Shown piece by piece: positions 29,893 to 40,185 of a DNA stretch of 64,000 bases (position 1 is its first letter; the number at the start of each line of letters is the position of its first letter). The notes below the pieces were generated by a model, which was given only the letters and a program-made list of their open reading frames with translations, made no database searches and had not been told where the DNA came from. The position numbers and the translations under genes are program-made. Origin of the DNA: Pseudomonadota bacterium (GTDB lineage Bacteria; Pseudomonadota; Gammaproteobacteria; Burkholderiales; Burkholderiaceae_F); contig JAKAFN010000001.1 of the NCBI GenBank assembly GCA_021825945.1, positions 1-64,000 on the forward strand, written 5' to 3'.

Positions 29893-30828
29893 TCACGGGT
29901 TGGGGTTCCGGAGGGTGTCGTCGGACTGCTTGGTTCCTGCGATCGCGACCCAGCCTTCGTCCTGCGCAACGACCGCAAGCGCCATATGAGGGGCCGTTCG
30001 CAGGAAGGTCTCGATGATCGCCTGGGCCTGCCGTTCCAGGATTCCCGAGAGCAGGATCGTTCCGCCCGGGCGAACCCGGTGGGCCAGCATCGGCGCAAGC
30101 ACCATGATGGGATTGGCAAGGATGTTCGCGATCACGAGATCGAATCGACGATCCGGCTCGTCGGCGAGCGCTTCAGGGGTGGCGTAGCGGATCGTGACGT
30201 GGTTTTCCCGTGCGTTGTCGCCGGCGGTGGCGATCGCCGCCGGGTCGATGTCGACGCCGACCACGTCCGTCGCTCCCAGCGCGGCGGCGCAGATCGACAG
30301 GATCCCCGATCCGCAGCCATAGTCGAGGACCGACCGACCCACCGGCGGGTTCCGTTCCATCCACTGCAGACACAGGCGCGTCGTTGGATGTGCTCCGGTG
30401 CCGAATGCGGCCCCGGGATCGATGCGGATGTTGATCGCCCCCGGGTCGGGCGGGGTGTGCCAGCTCGGGACGATCCAGATTCGTCCGACGGCGATCGGGG
30501 CGAACTGGGCTTGCGTTTGCCGGACCCAGTCGCAGTCGTCGATGTTCCGACATGCGATCGCCGCCGGCGGGGTGGCATCGAGGTTTCGCGCCGCGGTTGC
30601 GAGCAGGCCGCCGATATCGGTATCGCGGTCGACCAGCACGCTCACCCGGTTGTTGCGCCATGCCGAATCAGGCGGCTCGTCGCCCGGTTCGCCATACAGC
30701 GCCGATTCCTCCGCCGTATCGCGATCATCGTCCTCGACGGACGCCGACAGCGCGCCCGCGGCAAGCAGGGCGTCCGTCCAGGCGTCCAGCGCATCGGCTG
30801 GCAGGAGAATCTGGAATTCCGCGAACAT
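29893..30828 (-). CDS. prmA: Ribosomal protein L11 methyltransferase
   Basis: SAM-dependent enzyme that trimethylates ribosomal protein L11. The C-terminal Rossmann domain has the SAM motif L-D-Y-G-C-G-S-G near residue 174 and the family N-I-L-A-N-P motif near 239. The N-terminal ~100 residues form the L11-recognition domain. Length 311. It follows accC in the conserved accB-accC-prmA order. Confidence 0.95.
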   Translation of the reverse strand: MFAEFQILLPADALDAWTDALLAAGALSASVEDDDRDTAEESALYGEPGDEPPDSAWRNNRVSVLVDRDTDIGGLLATAARNLDATPPAAIACRNIDDCDWVRQTQAQFAPIAVGRIWIVPSWHTPPDPGAINIRIDPGAAFGTGAHPTTRLCLQWMERNPPVGRSVLDYGCGSGILSICAAALGATDVVGVDIDPAAIATAGDNARENHVTIRYATPEALADEPDRRFDLVIANILANPIMVLAPMLAHRVRPGGTILLSGILERQAQAIIETFLRTAPHMALAVVAQDEGWVAIAGTKQSDDTLRNPNP

Positions 30829-30855
30829 GGTGGGTGACCCGGAGCCGGTCTCGGA

Positions 30856-32214
30856 CTATCCCTGGTTGGCCTTCTTTTCCGCCAGGCGTTTTTCCAGATA
30901 GTGGATGCTGGTTCCCCCCTGCACGAATTTTTCGTCCATCATCAATTCCCGGTGCAGCGGAATGTTCGTGCTGATGCCTTCGACGACGGCCTCCGACAGC
31001 GCGATTCGCATGCGAGCGATCGCCTGGTCGCGGGTGTCGCCGTAGCACAGCAGTTTCCCGATCATCGAATCATAGTTCGGGGGCACGACGTACCCTGCAT
31101 AGGCATGGGAATCCACCCGTACCCCTGGTCCGCCCGGCGTATGCCATGCGGTGATCCGGCCGGGACTGGGCGTGAATCGATACGGATCCTCGGCATTGAT
31201 GCGGCATTCGATGGCATGGCCGCGCAGAACCACATCGCGCTGCCGGATCGTCAGGCGTTCTCCCGCCGCGACCCGGATCTGCTGCTGCACGATGTCGATA
31301 CCGGTAACGAGTTCCGTCACCGGATGCTCGACCTGGATCCGGGTGTTCATTTCGATGAAGTAGAACTCGCCGTTCTCATAAAGGAATTCGAACGTGCCGG
31401 CGCCGCGGTAGTCGACCTTGCGACAGGCCTCGGCGCACCGGTCGCCGATGCGCTCGATGAGCTTGCGCGGAATACCGGGTGCCGGCGCTTCTTCCAGGAT
31501 CTTCTGATGGCGCCGCTGCATCGAACAGTCGCGCTCACCCAGCCAGATCGCGTTGCGGTGCTGGTCGGCGAGCACTTGGATTTCGATGTGACGCGGGTTT
31601 TCGAGGAACTTCTCCATATAGACATTCGGATTGCCGAATGCGGTCTGCGCTTCCTGCCGGGTCATGGTCACCGCGCTGAGCAGGGCGGCTTCGGTATGCA
31701 CGACGCGCATGCCGCGCCCGCCGCCACCTCCCGCCGCCTTGATGATCACCGGATAGCCGACGGAACGTGCGACACGGACGATCTCCCGCGGATCTTCCGG
31801 CAGGACGCCATCGGACCCGGGTACGGTCGGCACGGCGGCCGAGATCATCGCGTGCTTGGCCGATACCTTGTCGCCCATCAGTCGGATCGACTCGGGGCGT
31901 GGGCCGATGAACACGAAGCCGCTGCGCTCCACACGCTCGGCGAAATCCGCGTTTTCGGACAGGAATCCATACCCCGGATGGATGGCTTCTGCGTCGGTGA
32001 CTTCGGCGGCGGCGATGATCGCCGGGACGTTGAGGTAGCTTTCCTTCGATGGTGCGGGACCGATGCAGACCGACTCGTCGGCGAGCTTGACGTACTTGGC
32101 TTCGGCATCGACCTCCGAATGCACGACGACGGTACGGATGCCCAACTCGCGGCAGGCACGTTGAATCCGCAGCGCAATCTCGCCGCGGTTCGCGATCAGG
32201 ATTTTTCCGAACAT
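30856..32214 (-). CDS. accC: Acetyl-CoA carboxylase, biotin carboxylase subunit
   Basis: Carboxylates biotin on AccB at the expense of ATP, the first step of fatty-acid synthesis. It has the N-terminal [10 protein letters not shown], an ATP-grasp domain with the glycine-rich loop near residue 163 and the catalytic [14 protein letters not shown] block near 288. Length 452. It begins seven bases after accB, so the two are co-transcribed; accA and accD are not here. Confidence 0.97.
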   Translation of the reverse strand: MFGKILIANRGEIALRIQRACRELGIRTVVVHSEVDAEAKYVKLADESVCIGPAPSKESYLNVPAIIAAAEVTDAEAIHPGYGFLSENADFAERVERSGFVFIGPRPESIRLMGDKVSAKHAMISAAVPTVPGSDGVLPEDPREIVRVARSVGYPVIIKAAGGGGGRGMRVVHTEAALLSAVTMTRQEAQTAFGNPNVYMEKFLENPRHIEIQVLADQHRNAIWLGERDCSMQRRHQKILEEAPAPGIPRKLIERIGDRCAEACRKVDYRGAGTFEFLYENGEFYFIEMNTRIQVEHPVTELVTGIDIVQQQIRVAAGERLTIRQRDVVLRGHAIECRINAEDPYRFTPSPGRITAWHTPGGPGVRVDSHAYAGYVVPPNYDSMIGKLLCYGDTRDQAIARMRIALSEAVVEGISTNIPLHRELMMDEKFVQGGTSIHYLEKRLAEKKANQG

Positions 32215-32221
32215 GAGGATG

Positions 32222-32668
32222 CTACGCGATGATGAAGAGCGGTTGGCCGTATTCGACTGCCTGTCCGTTGTCCACCAGGATCTCGCGGACCGTGCCGGCC
32301 ACGTCCGCCTCGATCTCGTTGAGTAGTTTCATCGCCTCGATGATGCACAGAGTGTCGCCGGCCTTGACCGTCTGTCCGACCTCGACGAACGGCTTGGATT
32401 CCGGGTTGGGCGAACGGTAGAACGTGCCGACCATCGGCGATTTGACGACATGGCCGGATGGTGCCGCCGGTGCTTCCGCCGTCGCCGCCGGGGCGGCGAC
32501 GGCCACCGGCGCGGCCGCCGGCATCGCCACCGCTGCGGCGGCGTGGATCGGCGTCCCCGCATATTTATTGACGATCCGTACTTTGTCCTCCCCCTCGGTG
32601 ACTTCGATTTCCGCGATACCGGATTCGGATACGAGGTCGATCAGGGTCTTCAGTTTGCGCAGGTCCAT
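32222..32668 (-). CDS. accB: Biotin carboxyl carrier protein of acetyl-CoA carboxylase
   Basis: Carries the biotin between AccC and the carboxyltransferase. The C-terminal biotinyl domain contains E-A-M-K-L with the biotinylated lysine at residue 114, preceded by an Ala/Pro-rich flexible linker (about 40-70). Length 148. First gene of accB-accC, with aroQ upstream on the same strand across a 100-bp gap. Confidence 0.97.
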   Translation of the reverse strand: MDLRKLKTLIDLVSESGIAEIEVTEGEDKVRIVNKYAGTPIHAAAAVAMPAAAPVAVAAPAATAEAPAAPSGHVVKSPMVGTFYRSPNPESKPFVEVGQTVKAGDTLCIIEAMKLLNEIEADVAGTVREILVDNGQAVEYGQPLFIIA

Positions 32669-32768
32669 GGTGCCTCACGAGTGGCGCCGCCCGCCGGATT
32701 GCGGGTTCGGCGTCGCGGTGCTGGGTTCGAGGATCGGGTGCATATGTGCGGGCGATCGGCGTTCGCGG

Positions 32769-33218
32769 CTATGCGCCGCCGACGCGATGGTCCGCAGCGA
32801 ATTCCAGGGCCAACCGGTACCCCGTCGGGCCAAGACCGACGATGGTGCCGATCGCCTTGTCCGCCAACAGGGAGACGTGGCGGAAGGGTTCGCGGCGGTG
32901 GATGTTGGAAAGGTGTACTTCGAGGAACGGGATCGCCGTCGCCGCCAGCGCATCCCGCAGGGCGATGCTGGTATGGGTATAGGCGCCTGCGTTGATGATG
33001 ATGAAATCCACGCCTTCACCGCGTGCCGCGTGGATCCGGTCGATCAGTGCGCCCTCGTGGTTGCTCTGAAAACATTGCAGGGCAAGACCTTGTTGCCGCG
33101 CCTGTGCCTGCAGCGCGTGCTCGATGTCTGCAAGCGTGGTCTCGCCGTAGACGGCGGTTTCGCGGGAGCCGAGCAGATTCAGGTTCGGTCCGTTGATCAC
33201 GAGAATGTGGCTTGCCAT
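32769..33218 (-). CDS. aroQ: 3-dehydroquinate dehydratase, type II
   Basis: Third step of the shikimate pathway. The 149-residue product has the type II N-terminus [13 protein letters not shown] with the catalytic Tyr in V-Y-G-E-T near residue 24, N-A-G-A-Y-T-H-T near 77, and E-V-H-L-S-N near 100 with the catalytic His. The ATG at 33218 fits the family. aroE at 37.8 kb acts at the next step. Confidence 0.96.
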   Translation of the reverse strand: MASHILVINGPNLNLLGSRETAVYGETTLADIEHALQAQARQQGLALQCFQSNHEGALIDRIHAARGEGVDFIIINAGAYTHTSIALRDALAATAIPFLEVHLSNIHRREPFRHVSLLADKAIGTIVGLGPTGYRLALEFAADHRVGGA

Positions 33219-33324
33219 TGATTTTTGAGCAGAACGCGGAAAATGGGCGACATTGTCGACAGAATCCGGGGTTTTGTCCAGACCGGATAGAATTTCCGTT
33301 TTGTCGAACCGACTGGCGGTCGCC

Positions 33325-34848
33325 GTGCATCTGCACATCCTGGGAATCTGCGGTACCTTCATGGGCGGAGTCGCGCGCCTGGCCTTGGCTGCCGGGCATC
33401 GGGTCACCGGTTGCGACCACGCGGTATATCCGCCGATGAGCGAGCAGTTGCGCGATGCGGGGGTCGAGGTGATCGAAGGGTTCGGCGCCGAGCAGATGGC
33501 AATCGCGCCGGATGTGTTCGTCATCGGCAACGTCGTTGCCCGAGGAAACCCGCTGTTCGAGGCGATCCTCGATGCCGACGCGCCGTTCGTCTCCGGTCCG
33601 GCATGGGTGCGGGAAAACATCCTGCGCGGCCGCCATGTGCTCGCCGTTGCCGGAACCCACGGCAAAACCACGACGTCGTCGCTGTGCGCTTGGATTCTGG
33701 ATCAGGCGGGATGGGAACCGGGATTCCTGATCGGCGGCGTTCCGGGCGGCTTTGGCATCTCCGCTCGCCTGGGGCGAATCGATGCGCCGTTTGTGATCGA
33801 GGCCGACGAATATGACAGTGCGCTGTTCGATAAGCGCAGCAAGTTCGTCCATTACTTTCCCCGTACGCTGATTGCCAACAATCTCGAGTACGACCATGCC
33901 GACATCTTCCCGGATCTTGCGGCCATCGAGACCCAATTCCACCATCTGATGCGTTGCGTGCCTCGCGGCGGGCGCGCGATCGTCAATGGCCGCGATGAGG
34001 CGTTGACACGGGTTCTGGCGCGCGGTGCGTGGTGCGCGGTGGAGCGTTTCGGTCCGGCGGCGGACTGGGAGTGGCGTGCGGCGGACTTCGGCGCGGGGCG
34101 CGAAGGCGCCGCGGCCGAAGCGTTCGAAATCTTCCGCGCCGGTCGCGGCGTGGGCGCGGTGGCGTGGACGCTCGCGGGTGACCACAATCGTGACAATGCG
34201 GTGGCGGCGGTGGCGGCATGCGCCCATCTTGGAGTGGCGCCGGAGGCGGCCTGTCGGGCACTCTCCCGATTTCCCGGCGTCAAGCGGCGACTGGAACTGC
34301 GCGGCGTGGTCGACGGGGTTTCCGTGTATGACGACTTTGCCCACCATCCCACGGCGATCGAGGCGACACTGGCAGGCTTGCGCCGGCAAGCCGGTGCGAA
34401 CCGGATTCTGGCTTTGCTCGAGCCGCGGTCCAACACCATGCGCCTGGGGACCATGCGCGACCGCTTGGCCGCGAGCGTACGGGACGCCGACCTCACCTTC
34501 TGTTTCGAACCGCCGCAACTGGGCTGGGATCCGCGCGTCGCGTTGGCGCCGTTGGGTGACCGGGCGCAGGTGTTTTCCGACATCGATCGGATGGTCGAGG
34601 CGGTGGCGCGGGAGGTGCGCCCCGGCGACCGGGTGGTCGCGATGAGCAACGGCGGCTTCGGTGGCGTCCACGGCAAGCTGCTCGCAGCAGTGGCGGTCGC
34701 GCATCGGGCAAGACCAATCGACGCTTCCGCGAGCGCCGACGAGCCGACCGTCGCATATGAAGCGCGGTTCGCCCCCGCTGCCGTCCGGGCGGGGGAGGGC
34801 GGGGGTGAGGGCACCGAAATGGACACGGAAACGGAGCGCCGGCAGTGA
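33325..34848 (+). CDS. mpl: UDP-N-acetylmuramate:L-alanyl-gamma-D-glutamyl-meso-diaminopimelate ligase
   Basis: Recycles the murein tripeptide by joining it to UDP-MurNAc. It has Mur-ligase architecture with the N-terminal [10 protein letters not shown], the ATP loop G-T-H-G-K-T-T-T near residue 112, and D-D-F-A-H-H-P near 336. The start is taken as GTG 33325, matching the Mpl N-terminus; a TTG at 33301 is also in frame. At 507 residues it is about 45 longer than usual. The excess is a low-complexity C-terminal tail encoded by a GC-rich repeat-like sequence. It works downstream of AmpD, also in this window, and overlaps rnb by four bases. Confidence 0.93.
   Translation: MHLHILGICGTFMGGVARLALAAGHRVTGCDHAVYPPMSEQLRDAGVEVIEGFGAEQMAIAPDVFVIGNVVARGNPLFEAILDADAPFVSGPAWVRENILRGRHVLAVAGTHGKTTTSSLCAWILDQAGWEPGFLIGGVPGGFGISARLGRIDAPFVIEADEYDSALFDKRSKFVHYFPRTLIANNLEYDHADIFPDLAAIETQFHHLMRCVPRGGRAIVNGRDEALTRVLARGAWCAVERFGPAADWEWRAADFGAGREGAAAEAFEIFRAGRGVGAVAWTLAGDHNRDNAVAAVAACAHLGVAPEAACRALSRFPGVKRRLELRGVVDGVSVYDDFAHHPTAIEATLAGLRRQAGANRILALLEPRSNTMRLGTMRDRLAASVRDADLTFCFEPPQLGWDPRVALAPLGDRAQVFSDIDRMVEAVAREVRPGDRVVAMSNGGFGGVHGKLLAAVAVAHRARPIDASASADEPTVAYEARFAPAAVRAGEGGGEGTEMDTETERRQ
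34772..34795. repeat. GC-rich palindromic repeat-like element inside the mpl 3-prime end
   Basis: A 7-bp inverted repeat CCCCCGC/GCGGGGG with a 10-nt centre is followed by AGGGCGGGGGTGAGGG. The wording resembles dispersed intergenic palindromes of GC-rich proteobacteria. It encodes part of the abnormal C-terminal tail of Mpl. Copy number in the genome cannot be seen from one window. Confidence 0.45.
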
Positions 34849-36815
34849 CCACCTCTCACGTACTCTTCGAAGACGGCGGCGAATTGAAAGCCGGCACGGT
34901 GCGTGCGGCAAGCGACGCATCGTTCCAGGTCGACACGACCACCGGCAAGCGCGTCAAGGTCAAGGCGAATGCCGTGTTGCTGCGTTTCGACCGCCCGGCA
35001 GCCGAGGAACTACTGCCGTCGGCGCGCAGGGAAGCCGAAGGCATCGATGTCGATTTTCTCTGGGAGTGCGCGCCGCAGGAAGAGTTCGGATTCGAGCGTC
35101 TCGCCCGTGACTATTACGGGCGCGATCCGGCGGCGGTGGAAGCGGCAGCAGTCCTGATGCGCTTGCATGGCGCACCGATGTACTTCTATCGGAAGGGGCG
35201 CGGCGTCTTTCGATCCGCACCGCCCGAGACCTTGCGCGCGGCACTCGCGGCGGTGGAGCGCCGACGCCAGCAGGAGTTGCGGCGGGAGCAAATGGTCGAG
35301 CAGCTGCGACACGGAGAATTGCCCGAGGAAATCGCCGTATCGGCAATGAACCTTCTGTGTCGCCCGGACCGCAACGGCATCGAGTACAAGGCGCTCGAAG
35401 AGGCGGCCCACCTTCTGCAGGTGAGTCCGCTGCGGCTGCTGCTGGCGCGCGGTGCCATTGCCTCGCCATACCAGTGGCATGTGCAATCGTTCCTGGCGCG
35501 AACGTTTCCCGGCGGCACGGGGTTTCCTGCCGAACTGCCGGCGCCCTCGATGCGGTTCGAGGAGCTTCCGCAATCGCCGGTGCCGGCATTTTCGATCGAC
35601 GACAGTTCCACCACGGAGATCGACGACGCGTTCTCGGTCCAGCGTACCGAGGCGGGGTGGCGCGTCGGCATCCACATCGCCGCGCCCGCGCTGGAGATTG
35701 CGCGCGACCATCCGCTCGATGACGTTGCGCGCGCCCGGATGTCCACGGTTTATGCCCCGGGGATGAAGATCACCATGCTTCCCGAGGCGTGGGTCGATGC
35801 CTACTCCCTGGCGGAGGGCCGGGTCGTGCCGGCGCTTTCGCTCTATCTCGACGTCGAGCCTGAGACGTATGCGATCGTGGCGGCGAACACGGTCGTCGAT
35901 CGGGTCGCCGTGGCGGCCAATCTGCGCCACGATCACCCCGAACTGGCGTGGGACGAGGCGCAGGTCGCGGCGGGGGAGGTGCCGGGACCCTTCGGCGGCG
36001 ACCTGGCGATGTTGTGGCAGTTCGCCAGCCGCTTGAAAGCCGGACGGGAGGCGGTTCGCGGCCGGCCCGAGCCGAAAGGGCGCGATGAGGTGTCGATCCA
36101 ACTCGAGGGCGAGGGAGAGGGCGCACGCGTACGCTTGCAGACGCGACGCCGCGATGCGCCGTTGGATCGGATCGTCGCCGAGTTGATGATCGCCGCCAAC
36201 TCGCAATGGGGCGCTTGGTTGGAGCAGCTTCGTTGGGTCGGGGTATATCGTTCGCAGTCGTTGGGCCGCGTGCGCATGTCCACGAGCCCGGCGCCCCACG
36301 AAGGACTCGGCGTAGCCCGGTACGCGTGGTGTACGTCGCCGCTGCGGCGCTACGTCGACATGCTCAATCAGCGGCAGCTGGTCGCGGCAGCCCTCGGACG
36401 GACACCGCCCTATGCGCGCGGCGATTCCGATCTGTTTTCCGCCGTATCCGCGTTCGATGCCGCGTATGGCGCATACGCCGATTTCCAGGAACGGATGGAG
36501 CGCTATTGGAGCCTGCGCTGGCTGCAGCAGGAGGGCGTTCACCGCATCGAAGCCCGCGTGGCGCGCGAGGAGGTGCTACGGGTGCAGGGGCTGCCGCTCA
36601 CGCTGAAGCTTGCCGCGGCGGCCCAGTACGGGCGGGGACAGCGTCTGGCGCTCGAGGTCGGGGCGATCGATTTCATCGAATTGGTGCCCGAGTTGCGCGT
36701 CGCGCAGGTGCTGGCGGAGGAGCCGGCGCAAGCCGTTGCCGAGGAAGATGAGGTCGTCGGAGAAGGTGTCGTCGGGGCGCTGCGCGCTGCTCCAGCGGCC
36801 GACAGGGCAGCGTAA
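34845..36815 (+). CDS. RNB-domain (RNase II family) exoribonuclease
   Basis: 3-prime to 5-prime exoribonuclease of the RNB superfamily. The active-site block S-I-D-D-S-S-T-T-E-I-D-D-A-F is near residue 250 and supplies the metal-binding aspartates; one position that is Asp in E. coli RNase II is Glu here, as in many family members. The later T-S-P-L-R-R-Y-x-D block near 497 is also present. Length 656. The GTG start overlaps the mpl stop (GTGA). The mpl-rnb pair is a betaproteobacterial arrangement. Exact substrate preference (RNase II or R-like) is not decided. Confidence 0.9.
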   Translation: MTTSHVLFEDGGELKAGTVRAASDASFQVDTTTGKRVKVKANAVLLRFDRPAAEELLPSARREAEGIDVDFLWECAPQEEFGFERLARDYYGRDPAAVEAAAVLMRLHGAPMYFYRKGRGVFRSAPPETLRAALAAVERRRQQELRREQMVEQLRHGELPEEIAVSAMNLLCRPDRNGIEYKALEEAAHLLQVSPLRLLLARGAIASPYQWHVQSFLARTFPGGTGFPAELPAPSMRFEELPQSPVPAFSIDDSSTTEIDDAFSVQRTEAGWRVGIHIAAPALEIARDHPLDDVARARMSTVYAPGMKITMLPEAWVDAYSLAEGRVVPALSLYLDVEPETYAIVAANTVVDRVAVAANLRHDHPELAWDEAQVAAGEVPGPFGGDLAMLWQFASRLKAGREAVRGRPEPKGRDEVSIQLEGEGEGARVRLQTRRRDAPLDRIVAELMIAANSQWGAWLEQLRWVGVYRSQSLGRVRMSTSPAPHEGLGVARYAWCTSPLRRYVDMLNQRQLVAAALGRTPPYARGDSDLFSAVSAFDAAYGAYADFQERMERYWSLRWLQQEGVHRIEARVAREEVLRVQGLPLTLKLAAAAQYGRGQRLALEVGAIDFIELVPELRVAQVLAEEPAQAVAEEDEVVGEGVVGALRAAPAADRAA

Positions 36816-36893
36816 GCGGCGGCCATGCTCCGTTCGGCCCAGGACGACCGGCCTGCCGTCGGCGCGCGCCGCGGCGCCCACTACAATCGTCGC

Positions 36894-37796
36894 GTGTTCC
36901 TCCTTCCTCGCATCGAAAATCGCGTGCTGCTGGCCGCCTTGACGGTTTCGGTCGGCGTGCATCTGGTCGTGCTCGCCGTGCGCTTCGTCAAGCCCGAATT
37001 GTTGCGTCACCCCGCGGCGATGCCGCCGCTGGAGGTCGTTCTGGTCAATGCGCGTAGCCAGCGCCGGCCTGAGCATGCGCAGGTGCTGGCGCAGGTCGAT
37101 CTGAACGGCGGCGGTAACAATGCCCACGGTCGGCGGACGTCGCCGTTGCCGGCATCTGCCGACAATTCGGAAGGCGATGCGCTGCAGACGGCCCAACGGA
37201 CGATCGCCCGCCTCGAAGCCGAGCAGCGCGTGTTGCTCGCCACGTACAAGAAGAATGAACGTCGCGCCCGGGTGCGCTTGCGTCGGGCCGAGCGCCACCA
37301 CGCGCCGGCGGCGCGGCGGACCCAGACTCGACTGGCACGCATGGAGGCGGCGATCGACAAGGAAATATCGGATTACCAGGCAAGGCCGCGGGTGCATTAC
37401 CTGATGCCGAGCACACGCGGGTCTCCGGATGCCCTGTACTTCGCGCAGTGGCGGGCGCGGGTGGAAAAGGTCGGCAACGCCCATTACCCTGCCGCCGCAC
37501 GCGGCAAAATCTACGGTACCCTGCAGATGACCGTCATCATCGATCGCAGCGGCCGATTGGTCGATGCGGTGATCGATCGGTCGTCCGGTTCCGCGGTCCT
37601 CGACGATGCGGCGAGGCGTATCGTTATGCTGGCGGCGCCGTTCCCGCCATTGCCTCCGGGTATTGCCCGGAACGCCGATCGACTGGAGATTACGCGGAGC
37701 TGGATTTTTACCCATGATCAATTGCAAACCGAAACCCCGCGCGAAAATTCCGCCGCCGCACCGCAAGTGGGTGGTGGCGGTGGAACGCGCCATTGA
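36894..37796 (+). CDS. TonB-family energy-transducing protein
   Basis: Inner-membrane-anchored protein with a single N-terminal helix (about residues 11-30), a long Arg/Ala-rich periplasmic stretch, and a C-terminal TonB fold (about 185-265) with Y-P-A-A-A-R-G-K-I-Y-G-T-L and V-D-A-V-I-D-R-S-S-G. No exbB or exbD lies next to it. The GTG at 36894 is favoured since the membrane helix then begins normally and a TACAAT -10-like box stands seven bases upstream; an ATG at 36825 would add 23 unrelated-looking residues. The rnb-tonB-aroE order is conserved in betaproteobacteria. Confidence 0.82.
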   Translation: MFLLPRIENRVLLAALTVSVGVHLVVLAVRFVKPELLRHPAAMPPLEVVLVNARSQRRPEHAQVLAQVDLNGGGNNAHGRRTSPLPASADNSEGDALQTAQRTIARLEAEQRVLLATYKKNERRARVRLRRAERHHAPAARRTQTRLARMEAAIDKEISDYQARPRVHYLMPSTRGSPDALYFAQWRARVEKVGNAHYPAAARGKIYGTLQMTVIIDRSGRLVDAVIDRSSGSAVLDDAARRIVMLAAPFPPLPPGIARNADRLEITRSWIFTHDQLQTETPRENSAAAPQVGGGGGTRH

Positions 37797-37799
37797 GCC

Positions 37800-38624
37800 A
37801 TGAACATCGAAGATCGCTATGCCGTTGTCGGTAACCCGGTTGTGCACAGCCGCTCTCCGGAAATCCATCGTCTGTTCGCGGAACAGACCGGCCAGCATAT
37901 GCGCTACGATCGGATCGAGGCCCCGATGGACCGTTTCGAGGAGATCGCACTCGGTTTGCGCGATCAGGGCTACCGTGGCCTGAACGTGACCATTCCGTTC
38001 AAGCTCGACGCCGCCAAGTTGGCTGACGATCTGAGTGCACGGGCGCGATTGGCGGGGGCGGTGAACACCCTGAAGTTCGATGATGACCGGATTTCGGGCG
38101 ACAACACCGACGGCATCGGGTTCGTGCGCGATGTGCGGGAGCGCCTCGGCTTCTCGATCGCGGGCGCGGAGATCCTGATTCTCGGCGCCGGCGGCGGTGT
38201 GCGCGGACTGGTTGCGTCCTTGCTCGAAGAGCGCCCGAAAGGGATCTCCGTGGCCAACCGCACGCATGGTCGGGCGCAGGAGCTGGCGGACGAGTTCGGT
38301 GTCGAGGCCATTCACTACGACGAAGCCCCGGCCGAACATTTCGATCTGATCGTCAACGGCACGTCGACGAGCCTGCACCATGAGGCTCCGCCGATCGATC
38401 CCGAGACCTTCGACGATTGCACGCTCGCCTACGACCTCGTCTACGCCGCGGCGCCGACACCGTTCCTCGAATTGGCCCGGTCCGGCGGAGCGCGGCAGGT
38501 GAGCGACGGACTCGGCATGCTGATCGAACAGGCGGCGGAGTCGTTTGCGATCTGGCGCGGCGTGCGGCCGCGGACGGAAAGCGTGTATCGCGAGATCCGC
38601 AAGCAACTCGATCGCGGAGGTTGA
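37800..38624 (+). CDS. aroE: Shikimate dehydrogenase
   Basis: NADPH-dependent reduction of 3-dehydroshikimate. The substrate pocket V-H-S-R-S-P is near residue 15, the catalytic Lys/Asp in N-V-T-I-P-F-K near 61 and the D-N-T-D-G segment near 101. The nucleotide loop G-A-G-G-G-V-R-G is near 129. Length 274. Follows tonB with a three-base gap. Confidence 0.95.
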   Translation: MNIEDRYAVVGNPVVHSRSPEIHRLFAEQTGQHMRYDRIEAPMDRFEEIALGLRDQGYRGLNVTIPFKLDAAKLADDLSARARLAGAVNTLKFDDDRISGDNTDGIGFVRDVRERLGFSIAGAEILILGAGGGVRGLVASLLEERPKGISVANRTHGRAQELADEFGVEAIHYDEAPAEHFDLIVNGTSTSLHHEAPPIDPETFDDCTLAYDLVYAAAPTPFLELARSGGARQVSDGLGMLIEQAAESFAIWRGVRPRTESVYREIRKQLDRGG

Positions 38625-38744
38625 TCGCCCCTGGCGCCGGCGAGGCGGGGCTGAAGACGGTATACGGAAATCCTGAACGGAAGGAAAGGCCGGCCTTACT
38701 ACAATCCCGGCTTTCGGTCCGAGTCGTTGCAGGAGCGTTTCCCG

Positions 38745-39332
38745 ATGGCAACCAATCCCTCCTCCACGGTGTCCGTGTCGGCGCCGTCGGAGCGCTATTC
38801 CGGCGTCGCAATCCATCTGCACTGGCTGATGGCAGCGGTGCTGCTGCTGGTGTTTCTGGTCGGCGTGTTCATGGGCGATCTCAAGATCTCCCCGACCCGG
38901 GTGCGGGTGTTCAACTGGCACAAGTGGATCGGAATCGTCGCGCTGGCCTTGGCATCGATTCGCCTGCTCTGGCGTGCGACGCACCGCCCGCCCGCGTTGC
39001 CGGCATCGATCGCGGACTGGCAGCGCAAGGTTACCGGGGCAGCCCATGGCCTGCTCTACGCGCTGTTCTTCATCGTACCCTTGCTGGGGTGGGCGATGAG
39101 TTCGGCAAAGGGGTTACCGGTCGTGCTGTTCGGCACGATTCCGCTCCCCGACTTCGTGCCGGTCGACAAGGCGCTGGGGAAGACCCTGGAAGATGTCCAC
39201 GCTTTTTTTGCCTACACGCTGGCGAGCCTGGCCGGCCTGCATATCGTGGCGGCGCTGCACCACCGGTTCATGCTGCATGATGGGATCATGGAGCGCATGC
39301 TGCCGGCGCACGGGCGCCGCCGGGGTTCATGA
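38745..39332 (+). CDS. Cytochrome b561-type di-haem membrane protein
   Basis: Four-helix inner-membrane cytochrome b561 (YodB/CybB-like). Haem-ligand candidates lie in H-L-H-W near residue 25, N-W-H-K-W near 58, A-A-H-G-L near 99, and L-H-I near 165. Length 195. The ATG at 38745 has AGGAG ten bases upstream; an in-frame TTG at 38727 is less likely. A TACAAT -10-like element lies at 38699-38704. It overlaps yceI by four bases. In relatives this pair may move electrons at the quinone pool; the partner is unknown. Confidence 0.88.
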   Translation: MATNPSSTVSVSAPSERYSGVAIHLHWLMAAVLLLVFLVGVFMGDLKISPTRVRVFNWHKWIGIVALALASIRLLWRATHRPPALPASIADWQRKVTGAAHGLLYALFFIVPLLGWAMSSAKGLPVVLFGTIPLPDFVPVDKALGKTLEDVHAFFAYTLASLAGLHIVAALHHRFMLHDGIMERMLPAHGRRRGS

Positions 39333-39943
39333 TGTTGCGGCGGTGGGCGCTTGCGGCCCTGCTTGGCGCGGGCTGCTGTGCGGCGGCAGCCGGCGCAGCG
39401 GAAGTCGGTGCGGTGACCCAGGCTACGCCGGTACGGCTGATTCCCGGGAAAAGTACGATCGGTTTCGTATCCCATGAAATGGGCGTGCCGGTGCATGGGT
39501 CGTTCCAGCGGTTCACCGCCGAGATTGATATCGATGCCGAACACCCCGGCGAAAGCCGGTTCGCGGTCGCGGTGGACCTGTCCAGCGTGCAGTTGCCGAC
39601 CGATGACGGCACGACCGAGGCGGCGAAACCGGACTGGCTCGATACGGCGCAGCACCCGGTGGCCCGCTTCACGTCCACCGCGGTTCGTCCCGAGGGCAAT
39701 GGCCGCTATGCCATCGACGGCCGCCTGGCGATCAAGGGGGCGGTCCGGACGGTCACGGTGCCGGTGATTTTGACCCAGACGGGCAGCGGAACGGACCGCG
39801 TCACCATGGCCTCGGGCGATCTCACGATTCGACGGCTCGACTACGGTATCGGCATTGGCGACTGGGCGGACACGTCCGTCGTGGCGGATCCGGTCGAGAT
39901 CGATTTCCGGCTGGCGTTGACGGGGGTCGCGGCGATCCGTTGA
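39329..39943 (+). CDS. YceI-family periplasmic lipid-binding protein
   Basis: Secreted lipocalin-like beta-barrel of the YceI family, known to bind polyisoprenoid lipids. The signal peptide spans about residues 1-24, with cleavage near A-A-G-A-A. The mature part has the family segments S-T-I-G-F-V-S-H and G-R-L-A-I-K-G. Length 204. The start overlaps the cytochrome b561 stop, and this cytochrome-YceI pairing is common, suggesting a role around isoprenoid quinones. Confidence 0.9.
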   Translation: MMLRRWALAALLGAGCCAAAAGAAEVGAVTQATPVRLIPGKSTIGFVSHEMGVPVHGSFQRFTAEIDIDAEHPGESRFAVAVDLSSVQLPTDDGTTEAAKPDWLDTAQHPVARFTSTAVRPEGNGRYAIDGRLAIKGAVRTVTVPVILTQTGSGTDRVTMASGDLTIRRLDYGIGIGDWADTSVVADPVEIDFRLALTGVAAIR

Positions 39944-39966
39944 TCGTCGCAACCGGCCGGGTTCCG

Positions 39967-40185
39967 CTACCGCTCCCGCTTCCCCGGGTACTCCTCTTCG
40001 ATGTTGTCCCGGTAGTAACTCCCCGGCGCGGCGCTGGAAAGAAACCGCCGCGCGACTTCCTCGCCCACGTTCTTGTGCCGGATGAGCGCGCCGGAGTCGA
40101 GTTCGACCTCGAGTTCCCGATTGGCGCGGTCGTAGCCGGCGGAGCGAATACCGCCGCGGCGGATCGGTCGGCGCTCCATCGTCAT
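39967..40185 (-). CDS. KTSC-domain small protein
   Basis: Small protein of 72 residues matching the KTSC domain: G-Y-D-x-x-x-R-E-L-E-V at the start of the fold and G-S-Y-Y-R-D-N-I near the end. KTSC stands alone or at the C-terminus of lysyl-tRNA synthetase-like proteins; its role is not established. The ATG overlaps the ubiD stop (ATGA), so it is translationally coupled to ubiD. Confidence 0.8.
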   Translation of the reverse strand: MTMERRPIRRGGIRSAGYDRANRELEVELDSGALIRHKNVGEEVARRFLSSAAPGSYYRDNIEEEYPGKRER

